Of a stretch of DNA of 64,000 nucleotides, positions 1-11,859 are shown one piece after another. Under the pieces are notes generated by a model that saw only the letters and a list, made by a program, of their open reading frames with translations, did no database searches and had not been told where the DNA came from. Source of the stretch: Mesostigma viride. Taxonomy: Eukaryota; Streptophyta; Mesostigmatophyceae; Mesostigmatales; Mesostigmataceae. Position 1 is the first letter of the stretch. Each line of letters begins with the position of its first letter. Location: assembly GCA_009746045.1 (NCBI GenBank), contig RPFO01000392.1, forward strand, positions 792,463 to 856,462. The letters run 5' to 3'. A program made the position numbers and the translations under genes.

Positions 1-170
1 GTTCGTACCGTGAGCGTGTACGTTGAAAAACAAAAGAGAAAAAGAAAGGGTCCCTACCCGAGAGTGTGCAATGCAAAAAACAGTTCCGCTCTTGGTCCGT
101 ACCGTGAGAGTGTACTCCACCCACGTGGAGACTGCCCCCCGCCGCTCGCCCTCCCACTCGTCGGGGCGCC

Positions 171-224
171 CACTCGCCACGTTGTGCCCACTCGCCACGC
201 TGTGTACGCTCGCCACGCTGTGCG
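171..224. repeat. 18-bp imperfect tandem repeat, 3 copies
   Basis: Three adjacent copies of an 18-base unit built on CACTCGCCACGTTGTG, with small differences. No gene is visible around it. Confidence 0.6.
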
Positions 225-561
225 TGCTGGCCTCGGTGCTCCCCCGGTTGGGCCCCTCGTGTGCGTCGCTGCTGTCACGCCGCGCACCATCACGGCTCGT
301 GGCGCCCTGGGGTAGGGGGGAAGGGGGGGGAAGCGATGGAGGGGGTGGGGGAGGGCCATGACATAAGTGATGGGTGAAACTTGTGGGGAATCTCTGTGTG
401 GGGGGGAGGGTGGCAGGCATTTGCGTTGAGTGAGGGCATAATACGACCGAGTTGGGGGGGAACGGGTGGCGTGCATGCCACATGTGAGGACTGGCATGCT
501 TGAGGGGTAAGATACAGGGTCTTGCACGAGGGGTTAGGAACAGGGCTTTGCATGAGGGGTA

Positions 562-821
562 AGGGCATACGACATGGATGGTGGGTGAGGGCATACGACA
601 TGGATGGTGGGTGAGGGCATACGACATGGATGGTGGGTGAGGGCATACGACATGGATGGTGGGTGAGGGCATACGACATGGATGGTGGGTGAGGGCATAC
701 GACATGGATGGTGGGTGAGGGCATACGACATGGATGGTGGGTGAGGGCATACGACATGGATGGTGGGTGAGGGCATACGACATGGATGGTGGGTGAGGGC
801 ATACGACATGGATGGTGGGTG
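562..821. repeat. 26-bp minisatellite, 10 copies
   Basis: Ten head-to-tail, essentially identical copies of a 26-base unit containing GGGCATACGACATGG. The near-perfect identity points to recent expansion or homogenisation. Reading frames through it are repeat artefacts. Confidence 0.95.
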
Positions 822-3431
822 AGGGCAGGCCTATTTTACTATTAGGGCAGGGTGCCGGTATATGTGGGGCGGGGGACGACCATGGTATGTCCAGTGTGGC
901 AGCAAGGCAGGTGGGCTGAGCGCTTGCAGGCACCATCCACGCTTGCAGGCACAACCGAGCGTGGGGGGGCCAACACACGGGTGGGTACCGTGCCGGCCGG
1001 CAAACACGAGGAAGCAAGGAGGTTGGCATTGACGAGCGCGCACCAGGCGACCGTGTGCGGGTTATTTTATCTGTGTTCCATCGCATGCGGTTTTATGATT
1101 GTGCGGTGCAAGCATGGGCATACGACGTGCACAGCTATGGAGAGTTGAGTGTGCATGAACGCACATTCCTGGCATGTAGATATAAATATGCATGCACACA
1201 TTAGCCATCAAACGCCCTCTTGGAAGAGAGGGAGATGGATGGTGCATGACATCAGCGGTCGCAGGGAGAAGCCACCAGGGGAGGCCCCCTTCCAGATATG
1301 GAATCTGGCCCTCTTGGAGAGGGGTAGCCCCCTCAAAAGCCTAGGCTGCCAGAGATAGAATGGGCAAGAGTGCGTGCTATGCGAGTAGAGACGGAGGGAG
1401 CTATGAGAAGCCGAGGGAGGGATGCCCCATCACGCGCGTGTGGCAGGTCTAGGGACTTCCGGCCACAAAGGCAGAACAAAACAAAAGGTGCTGGTGGATT
1501 GGATGAGCCCCCCCCCCCCCTCCCCCCCCGCAAGGGCGCACGCGTCCCACTAGATATCCCTCAACCCTAAGGCAAAGGCCAAGGTGCAGAACCCTGAAAG
1601 TACAGCTGCACAAACCAGCCCACTATTCCAAGCGGACAGAAGTTCTCAGAATGGCAGGTAGGGCCGGCCAGTGCAGTTTAAACGACACACGGATGCTTCA
1701 AAGGGCTACCTGCCAGGCCAGGGCTTCCACGTGTCATCCTACTGTTCACGGCAGATATCTGAACGTGTAGATCTCCCCGTCACGGAGCAACCCATGAACG
1801 GCTGGCTGAAAAAATGGAACCCATCCAAGGCTGGCTGCATGGCACACGACCAGCACAGCCAATCCACTTGACGAAACCCTGTAAACTATGCATGCCATCA
1901 AAGGTAAGTCCAGCCAGTCCCAGGGCATGGTTGGATAGGTAGCCCAAGAAAATGCGGGAAAAGCTGAATTTTAGATAGACTGGCCTCGCACCTTGCCCAT
2001 GCCCGAAATGATACTGACTGATCGAATGTAAGCACAGACGGGACGCGGTTTTTATTGAACGTGGAGTAGCAGCCTGTACGCGTTTGGGCATCTCAAAGCT
2101 GAGCCTACGTAGACTATCGCATACGAAGGGAATCACGCAACTGCCATGCGGCTTACCGGTTGCGAACCCCCCTCACTGTCGATTTGCCGGCGCAAGTTTT
2201 CCAAAGCCGATGACCTGTCAACATTGTCTAACTGGTTGCTATGCTTGCGCTCAGCTTGATGCTTTTTCAGGTAATATAAGAGCACGCCCAAGATGGCGAG
2301 AATCGCGGCAAAGAACTCGGATGTCGTGGGCAGCACCAGCATTGAAACCATGAGCACTGGCAACTTTCCTAACAAAACGTTGTCTGTCCTCAAACCTCGG
2401 TGCTAATTTGACGGCCAATTTTCTTGCGACAGCTATTTCCAGAAACCGTTGAGTCCACCCCGCCTAGAAAAGCCATGATCAACAGCTCGTATTCCCGCGC
2501 CTCAAACACTTGCGAGCAAGAAACGACGGGACTAGATAGAAAAGAGATCAAAACACACGGCCAAGCAAGCTTAGGAATTGATTGCGCACAGGTGACGATT
2601 CCAAATTCACCGCGATCTCGTGAGTCATTATTTCTTTCCATGTCATATTATTTGCGCGCTCGCTAGCGTGTGTGGACGATTCTATTCACCGCTGCAATAT
2701 CCTTTTCCAGGTAAATAGGTGTACGTTTATTCCAAATATAGCCAGTAGTTAATCCCTGCTAAGCCTATGGTATCAAGATGTCTGCAATATCCTTTTCGGT
2801 TGGCGGGATACTACATACTAAATTTTCAATTGAAGGGTATACATCATTGTATTACTTGTTACTAAATAATAATTACGGCGCTTTGTAGTTCGTACTCGTC
2901 CTCGTAAGTCAACTCAAGGGGGCATTTTGGCATACCTGGGTCACCTTAACTGTTATATGGAAATAAACTAACACCCATTTCACCGGAACTCAAGGGGGAG
3001 TACCGCCGCGCCGTAAGGGAGAGAGAAAGATCTCCTTACTCGCGCGAGCCGGACGACGAGCCGTCAGGCGTCAATAGTATTGCTCGCTAATTCTGGCAAC
3101 GGGATATAACTGTGATATTGCGTGATGATACTGCACCTTATGTACAATATCAAGTGATTATATGTTGTTCTTGAAACAGTGGTCTCTGCCTCGCTTGTAA
3201 GAGGGCTGTCAACTGGCTGGTAGTAAGGCGCTACGGTAGTAGGATATAGAACCGATGTGATTTTGTTATTGCACAGGCCACTGGCCAGCACATCGGCACA
3301 GGCAAGGAAATACGCAGCGTGAAAAATATCCTGGATCAGCCAGGATCAGCAGGTCATTTTCCGATTTTTTCTATGCAACCTAGATCGTAAGGTTCCCCGC
3401 CAGTGCAACGCACAATCTCCTCGTGTCACCC
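822..3431. other. Spacer without a recognised gene
   Basis: I see no convincing exon here. The stretch holds short homopolymer runs (a C run near 1510) and AT-rich DNA around 2700-2960. One small reading frame on the minus strand, listed separately, encodes a hydrophobic segment. Confidence 0.4.
2133..2393 (-). CDS. Possible small single-pass membrane protein
   Basis: An 86-residue frame, not recognised. Its first third is hydrophobic (about residues 9-41, ending LAILGVLLYYLKK) and is followed by a charged tail, the pattern of a signal anchor or tail-facing membrane segment. It could be an exon of a longer gene, since another open frame overlaps it upstream at 2390-2641, but no clean splice joins them. 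It may equally be chance. Confidence 0.2.
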   Translation of the reverse strand: MRTDNVLLGKLPVLMVSMLVLPTTSEFFAAILAILGVLLYYLKKHQAERKHSNQLDNVDRSSALENLRRQIDSEGGSQPVSRMAVA

Positions 3432-4972
3432 ATGGCGTCCTCTGCTACGACTGTCATCTCGATGGCGGCATCCATGGCGAAGCCGGTTGCTGCGACAGTG
3501 TCGTCCTGCTGCCAGGCTTCACACGTAAAATTGAGCGTGAAGCCACACCGGCCAGCGCAGGTCGCTACCAACGGTGCACAGCGACGGGCAGGCCTTGAAG
3601 CGACCTGGCTTGGGTCGCTGGCCCGGTTGGGCACTTCTGCTGTTTCCAAACGCAGCAATATTAGGTACCACATGCTCGGATTATGGTCTCTGTGCCCTGT
3701 GCCGTGATCATCACACTTCTGTAAATAAACCCTTTCGTATGTTGAGAACTGTCCTGACCTGCACATCTTCCAAATCGCATTTCAAAATTTGCACACTCTT
3801 GCTGGTTAACTGCCATCCAGATGTGCTGCGGTCGCGTCCACTCAGTGGCGGCTGAAGCAGAAGGCCGGCGACGCGGAATTTTGGCTGGCACCCGGATCCG
3901 CGGTAAGCTCCTGCCTGCCAGGCACGAACATACAACCCTGCGCACTAGATATGGACCCTTCAAACAGCAGCTGTGAACGTCGAACGAAGCATGTCCAGAA
4001 CCATCAACACCTGAATTCCCGGGTTTCATTGCTTTTATGGGGTCACTGTGCCCGTCGCTGCCGCTGGAGCAGGTAACTATCGGGAGGCGGGAGGATAACG
4101 ACTTCGTGATCGAGGTGTCGACCGTTTCGGGTCGGCATGCGGGCATGGAGGTTGACGGTACCGGCAAGGCGTTCATCACCGACCTGAAGAGCACCAACGG
4201 GACGATGATCGTGCGGCCCGACGGCATCAACCGCCCGTTGGCCCCCATGGACCGCACCCAGCTGGTGAACGGCACTGACATCATCTTTGCCGACCCCGAC
4301 GATGTCAACTGCGTGTTCGTGGCCACGTCAGAGGAGGTGCGTCGTGGTGCATGCTCTGTCTATAGCTGTTAACGCCCAATGTCTTGGTTGCAGAGCCGTA
4401 GTCTTTGACCTTGCTGGAAGGGATTTAGGGTGAGTGTGGAGTTAGAGACATGTAGCATTTATTTCGTACTGTTTCTCGCTAATGTTTCACAGCATGCTGC
4501 AAGCAGCACAATTTCTAGAAGTATCATGGCTTGACCCCAGCGGAGAGTGGGTGTGTGCGAGCCAATCCGGAGCAGCTTGCATGTCTGGGCCACGCGCTCG
4601 GCATGGGGGCATGCGAGGTGTGAAGAGCGCATACGGGCACATACACACGCCTCTGCTCGTGGTGACTTGGTGTTGAAAGTGAGGCATTGACTCGGAGGAT
4701 GGCGGGCATGATTTCAGTTGGCTTGCCATGACCATGCGATCACTTGTTGGACGCATTGCATTGAGCGCATCATAATGTGTCTAGGGTGTGAACGATGCAG
4801 GTGCTTACGGACCACATTCTTATTGACGCGTGTTTGAAATGCCTTGGCTACTTGTTCTCATGCTTGAAACGTCCTTTCTGTCAATGGAAACTGCCATGGG
4901 GCCCTGGAGCACCAGACGCCGGATGAGGCTGTTGACGCGGCGCCTGCGGAGGATGCACCGGCTTCTGCATAA
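3432..4972 (+). CDS. FHA-domain protein, probably plastid-targeted
   Basis: The proposed coding sequence joins 3432-3664, 3821-3902, 4073-4336 and 4916-4972, giving 211 residues; all junctions are GT-AG and in phase. Exon 1 encodes a Ser/Ala-rich, acid-poor leader (MASSATTVISMAASMAKP) typical of plastid transit peptides. The exon 1-2 junction recreates NIR-CAAVAST, which resembles a stromal processing site. Exon 3 holds the forkhead-associated core: GRREDND, then VSGRH and STNGT, the residues that bind phosphothreonine in this family. The layout resembles the plant FHA protein encoded by Arabidopsis At2g21530, from memory. The last exon adds a short Ala/Pro/Glu tail. The start of exon 3 (4073 or 4070) and possible extra exons in the 4337-4915 intron are uncertain. 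The likely role is phospho-dependent protein binding in the plastid; the partner is unknown. Confidence 0.8.
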
Positions 4973-5640
4973 ACCAAGCCAAAATTCTTGCCTTTCCGCA
5001 ATCTCTTCTATTCAAAACAGAAGCCTGACCTCATGTCATGGTGTGGTGCTGCTGTTGGTCCTCTGTTGCTGGCCGCTGTTTTCGCACATGAGAGAGTGTT
5101 GTAAGTTTGGGTGGTGGTGGTGGTGCTGCTGCTGCTGCTGGTAGTTTTTCCTTTATCCTTCCTAATCTGTTGACAACGAAATGGAGCACTTCGAAAAATC
5201 AAGCGTACAGATACAGCAGGAAATGATGCGTCCAATGTGACATCCAATAAGGACGACAACTACATACATGGCCAAGCTGCTTGCTTTCTTGGAGCAGAGT
5301 TTCGGAGGAGGTTCGGCAGCTTGAATGGATCGAGTGTTTGTAACTACAAGATTTGTTCTTGTGTTTTTGTTTTTTTTTCTGTCCTAATTTGAACTACGAG
5401 CCCTTTGTATAGAAGTAGTTTTAATAATGAAGTTGTCTAGACATGCAAATAAACTTCAGCTTCATTCACGACTCACGCACGACTGCGCCAAAGCAAGCTG
5501 ATCCCAAAGGGTGACCCTTGTGGAACGTAGGATGGATATGCACATGAATCAAGGAGCCCAAGGTGGTCAGGCCAGAGGCCCAGAGCGCATATGGGCTCAT
5601 GCGCATGCATGCAGACCCCTTGCAATATATACTATGCATA
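4973..5640. other. Downstream region of the FHA gene
   Basis: Probable 3' untranslated region and spacer. It contains a short GGT/GCT microsatellite (5113-5142) and T-rich stretches near 5360-5390. No gene is seen. Confidence 0.4.
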
Positions 5641-5735
5641 CTCGAGCGGACAAGATAACGGCAGGCTCGAGCTACATACCATGGTCCGGATTCTCCCGAT
5701 TTCTGGCCTGCGCTGGTTGTCTCCTTGATATTATG
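5641..5735 (+). repeat. Dispersed short repeat, copy 1
   Basis: About 95 bases containing GATAACGGCAGGCTCGAGCT and, further on, GATTTCTGGCCTGCGCTGG and TTGTCTCCTTGAT. The same block recurs at 14290-14400 (inverted), 18628-18668 (inverted, short), 24636-24713, 28407-28447 and, rearranged, at 45511-45597. It is probably part of a non-autonomous mobile element. Confidence 0.7.
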
Positions 5736-5870
5736 CATAACTGTTGTCTCACTTCATATTATTCATGCATATTAGTTGGTCCACGAGATAGCCATGGCTG
5801 ACGGAGCTCATAACTAATTACACGTTTGGGCACCAAATTCGGCCATGAATATCACAATCGCTTCGGACCA

Positions 5871-5914
5871 TTAAATATTAAATTAAATTTAATTATAACA
5901 TGCCTCCATGGGGA
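5871..5914 (-). repeat. Inverted LINE 3' tail fragment
   Basis: This stretch is the reverse complement of the LINE 3' end seen at about 12895-12945 (hairpin CCTCC...GGAGG plus a TTTAA-rich tail). It directly abuts the truncated start of the plus-strand reverse transcriptase. Confidence 0.65.
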
Positions 5915-6156
5915 GGCCTTTGACACGGTTCTCTGGGAGGCTCTTTGGGCCATCCTAGCTCTGGATCGGGTACCACCTGCGTTTATTGCTGCCATTCGCC
6001 GTCTGTATGAGGGTTCACAGGCAGTAGTGCGGACTGCGGAGGGCACCACTCCACCATTCCCCCTTCACCACGGGGTGTGGCAAGGTTGTGTCCTGTCCCC
6101 ATACCTGTTCATTATTGTCGTGGATCACGTCATGCGCCGGGCACGTGCGCGCTTTA
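5908..6156 (+). pseudogene. LINE reverse transcriptase, 5' part of a split copy
   Basis: The translation shows RT motifs in order: EAFDTVLW (the palm-region FDxV block), then a PPAFIAAIRRLYEG stretch, then GVWQGCVLSPYLF. It is truncated at its 5' end and stops at base 6156, where an inserted element begins. Its continuation with the YADD catalytic motif is found at 11860 after the insertion and is in frame. The source is a non-LTR retrotransposon. The copy is dead: truncated, interrupted, and frameshifted further on. Confidence 0.85.
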
Positions 6157-6429
6157 CCGTAGTGGTCAAAATCACTTTGCCACAAACCTACTTTGCGACC
6201 CCAAAACAGGGTGAAATTTATAGTTTGCGACCCAAAATGAAGGCAAAGTTTTAGGTTTGCGAGCCCATAGACTTGTTTATAATCACATCACGTCACTGTC
6301 GCTAAGGCAGCCATGCCTAGAATGTTTGCCTAGCTGTGCCAACAAACCTAGTCACGTGCCGCCAACGCACGGTACACAACCAGCCATAGCCTTAGCCTAG
6401 TCCTAGTACAGCCATGCCACGCCCTGGCT

Positions 6430-6685
6430 ATGTTCAGATTACCTGCCCACGCTCCTTGCTATGATATGCTCACATGGGTCTTATTGCACCCACAGTTTGC
6501 CGGATCGTTAGCCTGTCCTTTTAGCTAGCCGCGCCCGATTGCAGCTGTGGCATGCCTTTGGCATGAAGGAGACTGGGGGTCTCTGCCCTTTCTCCTGTAG
6601 TGCACACACAGGGATTAAAAGCACTTCGGTGCTCCGTGACTCCCCAACGGGAGCACGAGTTTAATTAATTAATTAATTATAATCA
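6430..6685 (+). mobile_element. SINE-like element with hairpin and TTAA tail, copy 1
   Basis: Shares blocks with 28255-28535: TTGCACCCACAGTT, then GATTGCAGCTGTGGC, then the terminal hairpin GACTCCCCAACGGGAGCAC followed by a (TTAA)n run. There is no reading frame. The 3' end matches the tail of the long LINE at 28190-28250, as expected if the LINE machinery mobilises it. It lies inside the 5.7-kb inserted element. Confidence 0.65.
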
Positions 6686-6838
6686 CATCAATCCAAAAAC
6701 GCGTTTTGGTTCCCTGGTAATTATTTCAAGATAGGCTAATAGTCAGTTTGGCCTCAAATTTGGCACCAAGGTACCTAATCAGATATCTTATGATGCCATG
6801 TGGTCAAAAAATTTTTTGGGAGTCGGCACCATGGTAAC

Positions 6839-7640
6839 ATGGTGACATTTGCTAGCATAAAATACCGCACTTTTAGCACTTTCTGGCATGCATGCCTATA
6901 TGAATGACACTAAATGAACTCAGTTGGGGCTATAACTTTGCACATGTTATAAACACATCCCATGCAGCATGCCCACAACGTTTCAGGCTGGTTGGATCAC
7001 AAAATGGTGACAGATGCTAGCATAAATACCCCAAAAATGCAGTTTTTCAGGGTTTTCCAAGGGTTTCATCACACATATGCATATATAATGACACCAAATG
7101 AACTCAGTTGGGGTGGAACTTTGCATATGTTCTAAACACATCCCATGCAGCATGCCCACAAAGTTTCAGGCTGGTTGGATGACAAATTGGTGACAGATGC
7201 TAGCATAAACACCACAAAAATGCAGTTTTTCAGGGTTTTCCAAGGGTTTCATCACACATTTGCATATATAATGACATCAAATGAACTCAGTTGGACCTGG
7301 GACTTGGCACATGTTCGAAACACATCCCATGCAGCCTGCCCACAAAGCTTCAGGCTGGTTGGATGACAAACTGGTGACAAATGCTAGCATAAATACCACA
7401 AAAATGCAGTTTTTCATGGTTTTTCAAGGGTTTCATCACACATGTGCATATATAATGACATCAAATGAACTCAGTTGGACCTGGAACTTGGCACATGTTC
7501 GAAACACATCCCATGCAGCCTGCCCACAAAGCTTCAGGCTGGTTGGATGACAAATTGGTGACAGATGCTAGCATAAATACCACAGAAAAAGCAGCTTTCT
7601 ATTGTTCTTACAAGGGTTTCATGGCAATCATTCCACCTTG
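6839..7640. repeat. 184-bp tandem repeat, about 4.3 copies
   Basis: The period is 183-184 bases, judged from recurrences of CCCATGCAGC at about 6960, 7144, 7328 and 7512 and of GGTGACA(G/A)ATGCTAGCAT. The first copy is more diverged. The similar open frames that run through it are consequences of the repetition. It lies inside the 5.7-kb element. Confidence 0.9.
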
Positions 7641-8049
7641 GTGTACAGAAGGTTCCAAACAACACATCATTACATTATGCATCATATTTACAATGCAGGA
7701 AGGCATACTTGGGGGCACATGCCTATAGTACAATGCATTAATAACACAGCTCTAGCCAGCTAGCTAGCTATATAGTGGCTAATGCCACACCCGGGGGCAC
7801 GTTCTCACGGCCCTGCTGCATCCTTTTCCTTTTCTTCTTCTCTGCATCTGACAGGGGCCTGCCCCCATCTTCTCATCCACCAGCCTGGTGAGCACCCTGA
7901 CGTTGGTGACTTGCGTCCGCTACCCTACCCCCATGGCACGCTTGGCCTTACGCTTGGTGAAGGTGGAGGGGTGGGTGCGACAGTTGGTCTGGGTTTTCAT
8001 CACCCCCTTCCTCCAGTGCATGCGTGTGCTCCAACGCCTAAGCAGAGAA

Positions 8050-8154
8050 GCACACACACACACACATACACACACATACACACACACACGTCGATCCCTT
8101 ACCCACCCACCCACACACACATACACATGTATCCACCCACCCATGCATACACGT
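8050..8154. repeat. CA and CCCA microsatellite
   Basis: Short (CA)n and (CCCA)n blocks leading into the longer arrays that follow. Confidence 0.8.
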
Positions 8155-8307
<153 letters not shown>

Positions 8308-8317
8308 GTCATACATA

Positions 8318-9948
8318 CCCTCCCTCCCTCCCTCCCTCCCTCCCTCCCTCCCTCCCTCCCTCCCTCCCTCCCTCCCTCCCTCCCTCCCTCCCTCCCTCCC
8401 TCCCTCCCTCCCTCCCTCCCTCCCTCCCTCCCTCCCTCCCTCCCTCCCTCCCTCCCTCCTCCCTCCCTCCCTCCCTCCCTCCTCCCTCCCTCCCTCCCTC
8501 CCTCCCTCCCTCCCTCTCCCTCCCTCCCTCCCTCCCTCCCTCCCTCCCTCCTCCCTCCCTCCCTCCCTCCTCCCTCCCTCCCTCCCTCCCTCCCTCCCTC
8601 CCTCCCCCTCCTCCCTCCCTCCCTCCCTCCCTCCTCCCTCCCTCCCTCCCTCCCTCCCTCCCTCCCTCCCTCCCTCCCTCCCTCCCTCCCTCCCTCCCTC
8701 CCTCCCTCCCTCCCTCCCTCCCTCCCTCCCTCCCTCCTCCCTCCCTCCCTCCCTCCCTCCCTCCCTCCCTCCTCCCTCCCTCCCTCCCTCCCTCCTCCCT
8801 CCCTCCCCCTCCCTCCCTCCCTCCCTCCCTCCCTCCCTCCCTCCCTCCCTCCCTCCCTCCCTCCTCCCTCCCTCCCTCCCTCCCTCCCTCCCTCCCTCCC
8901 TCCCTCCCTCCCTCCTCCCTCCCTCCCTCCCTCCCTCCCTCCCTCCCTCCCTCCTCCCTCCCTCCCTCCCTCCCTCCCTCCCTCCCTCCTCCCTCCCTCC
9001 CTCCCTCCCTCCCTCCCTCCCTCCCTCCCTCCCTCCCTCCTCCCTCCCTCCCTCCCTCCCTCCCTCCCTCCTCCCTCCCTCCCTCCCTCCCTCCCTCCCT
9101 CCCTCCCTCCCTCCCTCCCTCCCTCCCTCCCTCCCTCCCTCCCTCCCTCCCTCCCTCCCTCCTCCTCCCTCCCTCCCTCCCTCCCTCCCTCCCTCCCTCC
9201 TCCCTCCCTCCCTCCCTCCCTCCTCCCTCCCTCCCTCCCTCCCTCCCTCCCTCCCTCCCTCCCTCCCTCCCTCCCTCCCTCCCTCCCTCCCTCCCTCCCT
9301 CCTCCCTCCCTCCCTCCCTCCCTCCCTCCCTCCCTCCCTCCTCCCTCCCTCCTCCCTCCCTCCCTCCCTCCCTCCCTCCCTCCCTCCCTCCCTCCCTCCC
9401 TCCCTCCCTCCCTCCCTCCCTCCCTCCCTCCCTCCCTCCCTCCCTCCTCCCTCCCTCCCTCCCTCCCTCCCTCCCTCCCTCCCTCCCTCCCTCCCTCCTC
9501 CCTCCCTCCCTCCCTCCCTCCCTCCCTCCCTCCCTCCCTCCCTCCCTCCTCCCTCCCTCCCTCCTCCCTCCCTCCCTCCCTCCCTCCCTCCCTCCCTCCC
9601 TCCCTCCCTCCCTCCCTCCCTCCTCCCTCCCTCCCTCCCTCCCTCCCTCCCTCCCTCCCTCCCTCCCTCCCTCCCTCCCTCCCTCCCTCCCTCCCTCCCT
9701 CCCTCCCTCCCTCCCTCCCTCCTCCCTCCCTCCCTCCCTCCCTCCCTCCCTCCCTCCTCCCTCCCTCCTCCCTCCCTCCCTCCCTCCCTCCCTCCCTCCC
9801 TCCCTCCCTCCCTCCCTCCCTCCCTCCCTCCCTCCCTCCCTCCCTCCCTCCCTCCCTCCCTCCCTCCCTCCCTCCCTCCCTCCCTCCCTCCCTCCCTCCT
9901 CCCTCCCTCCCTCCCTCCCTCCCTCCCTCCCTCCCTCCCCCCTCCCTC
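8318..9948. repeat. 1.63-kb CCCT array
   Basis: Almost pure (CCCT)n, broken at irregular intervals by one-base contractions to CCT and a few expansions (CCCCCT near 9940). All pyrimidines lie on the plus strand and all purines on the minus strand, as GGGA repeats. No stop codon can arise in any frame, so the Ser/Pro/Leu-rich and Gly/Arg/Glu-rich open frames of more than 600 residues are meaningless. Assembly length may be unreliable here. Confidence 0.97.
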
Positions 9949-11755
9949 ATTCATACACCCGTTCATTCATGCATGCAGCCGCTCATCATTAACACGCCTC
10001 CGTTGGGAAACTCACGGGGTATGAACTATGAAACGGGCGGTAAGAAAGGAAGAAGGAGCCGCCTCCCCAACATGCCGCCCGGCAAAGGCAGCGATGGGCC
10101 GTCCAGGAGGGAAACACTGCGCTTTGCCTTGTACGCCGGGGTGCGCAGGCGACGTGCGGGCACTGTCGCGTGTAAATTTGCCTGCCCGCCCCAGTCCTTC
10201 TCGGAACGCCTCCCCAGAGCATGCCGTCATGGTAAGAGCTCTTTTCGCCCGTCGCCGGAAGCTTAAACCACAAGAATACGCCGGTTAATGACCAGAAAAT
10301 GGGGGGTTGTCGACGTTATAAACCAGTAGCTGTGGTTTTTCCCGCACCCCGAGCACACTCCGGACGGGGCCAGCAAGCCCCGCCCGCAGGATAAACACCG
10401 GGCGATGTTGCTGCGCCCAAGCGAAGTCATATAGCTGCAAGAAAAGACGTAAAAGCGATTAAAAGCACGACATGCAGTGTTGCCCCTGTCAGCGCTCCTA
10501 TAATTCTCACTTTTTCGCGGAAGGGGCGTAAAAATCGGAAACGCAAAATTAAGGGAAATCCTACGCTGGGTTTCTTTGAAATGATGTAAGGAACTGGTAG
10601 AACGTGTTCGCTTCCACCGTCAAGTAGTTTGGGCAACGAGACCTTACCTTAAAGATGCACGGGGCTGGTCGGACGGCGAGCAAAAACTGCGCCAACTGCG
10701 TGCTTGTCCTCGTTCACACCCAATACAGCAGCGTTTCGCGAGTTTTTTTGTGAATATTATTTTTCCCTATGATAATGCCGTTCGAACAAGCGAAATCCGG
10801 TACACAATGGCTTCGTATTCCGTGAGCAATAAATTTTCAGCTACCATAGCCGTGCACACCGAATTTCAGTCAACATTGCACGCGCGCACCGAATTTCGTC
10901 AACTTCCGCGCGGGAATTACCGGGGAACCTACCGGCGCTGCGCCGGATTGATGTGATGGTCAGTGGCAGGTACTCGATGTTGTAAATTTATAGGCCAGCA
11001 GGCTTGACTGCCTGCTGGCCTGCCGGCCTCCCCGCTCTTCTGCCATCGTGCCAAGACAACGTGCTGTTACGCCGCAAGCCTCTACCGCCACCTCTACCTC
11101 TACCTGGCCTAATGCTACCTAAACTAGTAAGGCTGCCTCTAGTTAAACCCCTAGCGAAAGACGAACGAGACGATCCAGATCTCAGTGCATTTACGTAAGT
11201 ACTACTGTAATACGCCATAAGCCATTTACACAAAACCGTTTACTCCAGGAATAGAGGAAGGAAACACAACTACACTGCCATGACCCAAGCTAATATGTGT
11301 TAATTCATTTAACACACGCCGAGTGACCACACAAGGAATGGAACGTGCATAAATGGTCACCAACGGTCCAGCAGGCTCGGGCCGACCTGGCCCTCGCCTT
11401 CAGAAACACAGAAACACAGGCAGGTGCACAGATGCACGCCGGTCCACTACATTCTACCAAAGGACAAGGACCACTAATAAAGTACGCGGCGCGGCGCCCA
11501 AAAGCACCCAATGTACCACGGTACTGTTACGAGGACAATCGTGTCCCAGCTAGAACTACACGTAAACCTAGGAACAACCGAGGCCAAGGACCTAATTTAC
11601 GTCCGTAACTACAACGAATTGTTACGCGACGTAACACGTGCATGATGGCTGCACAAGCCTTTGGCTTTCGCATGACAAGTGACAAAAGGCGCGAAAGTTT
11701 TGGCGCCACGTGTTCGTTCTACCTGTCTGCGTGCGGCACGGCGCAGGCGCGACGC
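9949..11755. other. Interior of the inserted element, no gene recognised
   Basis: Mixed-composition DNA between the CCCT array and the right inverted repeat. Open frames are short, and I recognise no transposase, capsid or polymerase motif. Confidence 0.4.
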
Positions 11756-11859
11756 GGTAAGTTTTGAACTTTGCGACCCAAAATGAAGCCCATGAAAAGT
11801 AGTTTGCAAGGTCGATTCGCAAAGAGGTTTGTCGCAAAGTGATTTTGACCACTACGGTA

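Noticed and set aside
5099-5103. TGTAA as a chlorophycean-type polyadenylation signal
   Set aside because: It occurs after the FHA gene but is absent at the expected place after bystin and the transporter, so it cannot be used as a lineage marker here.
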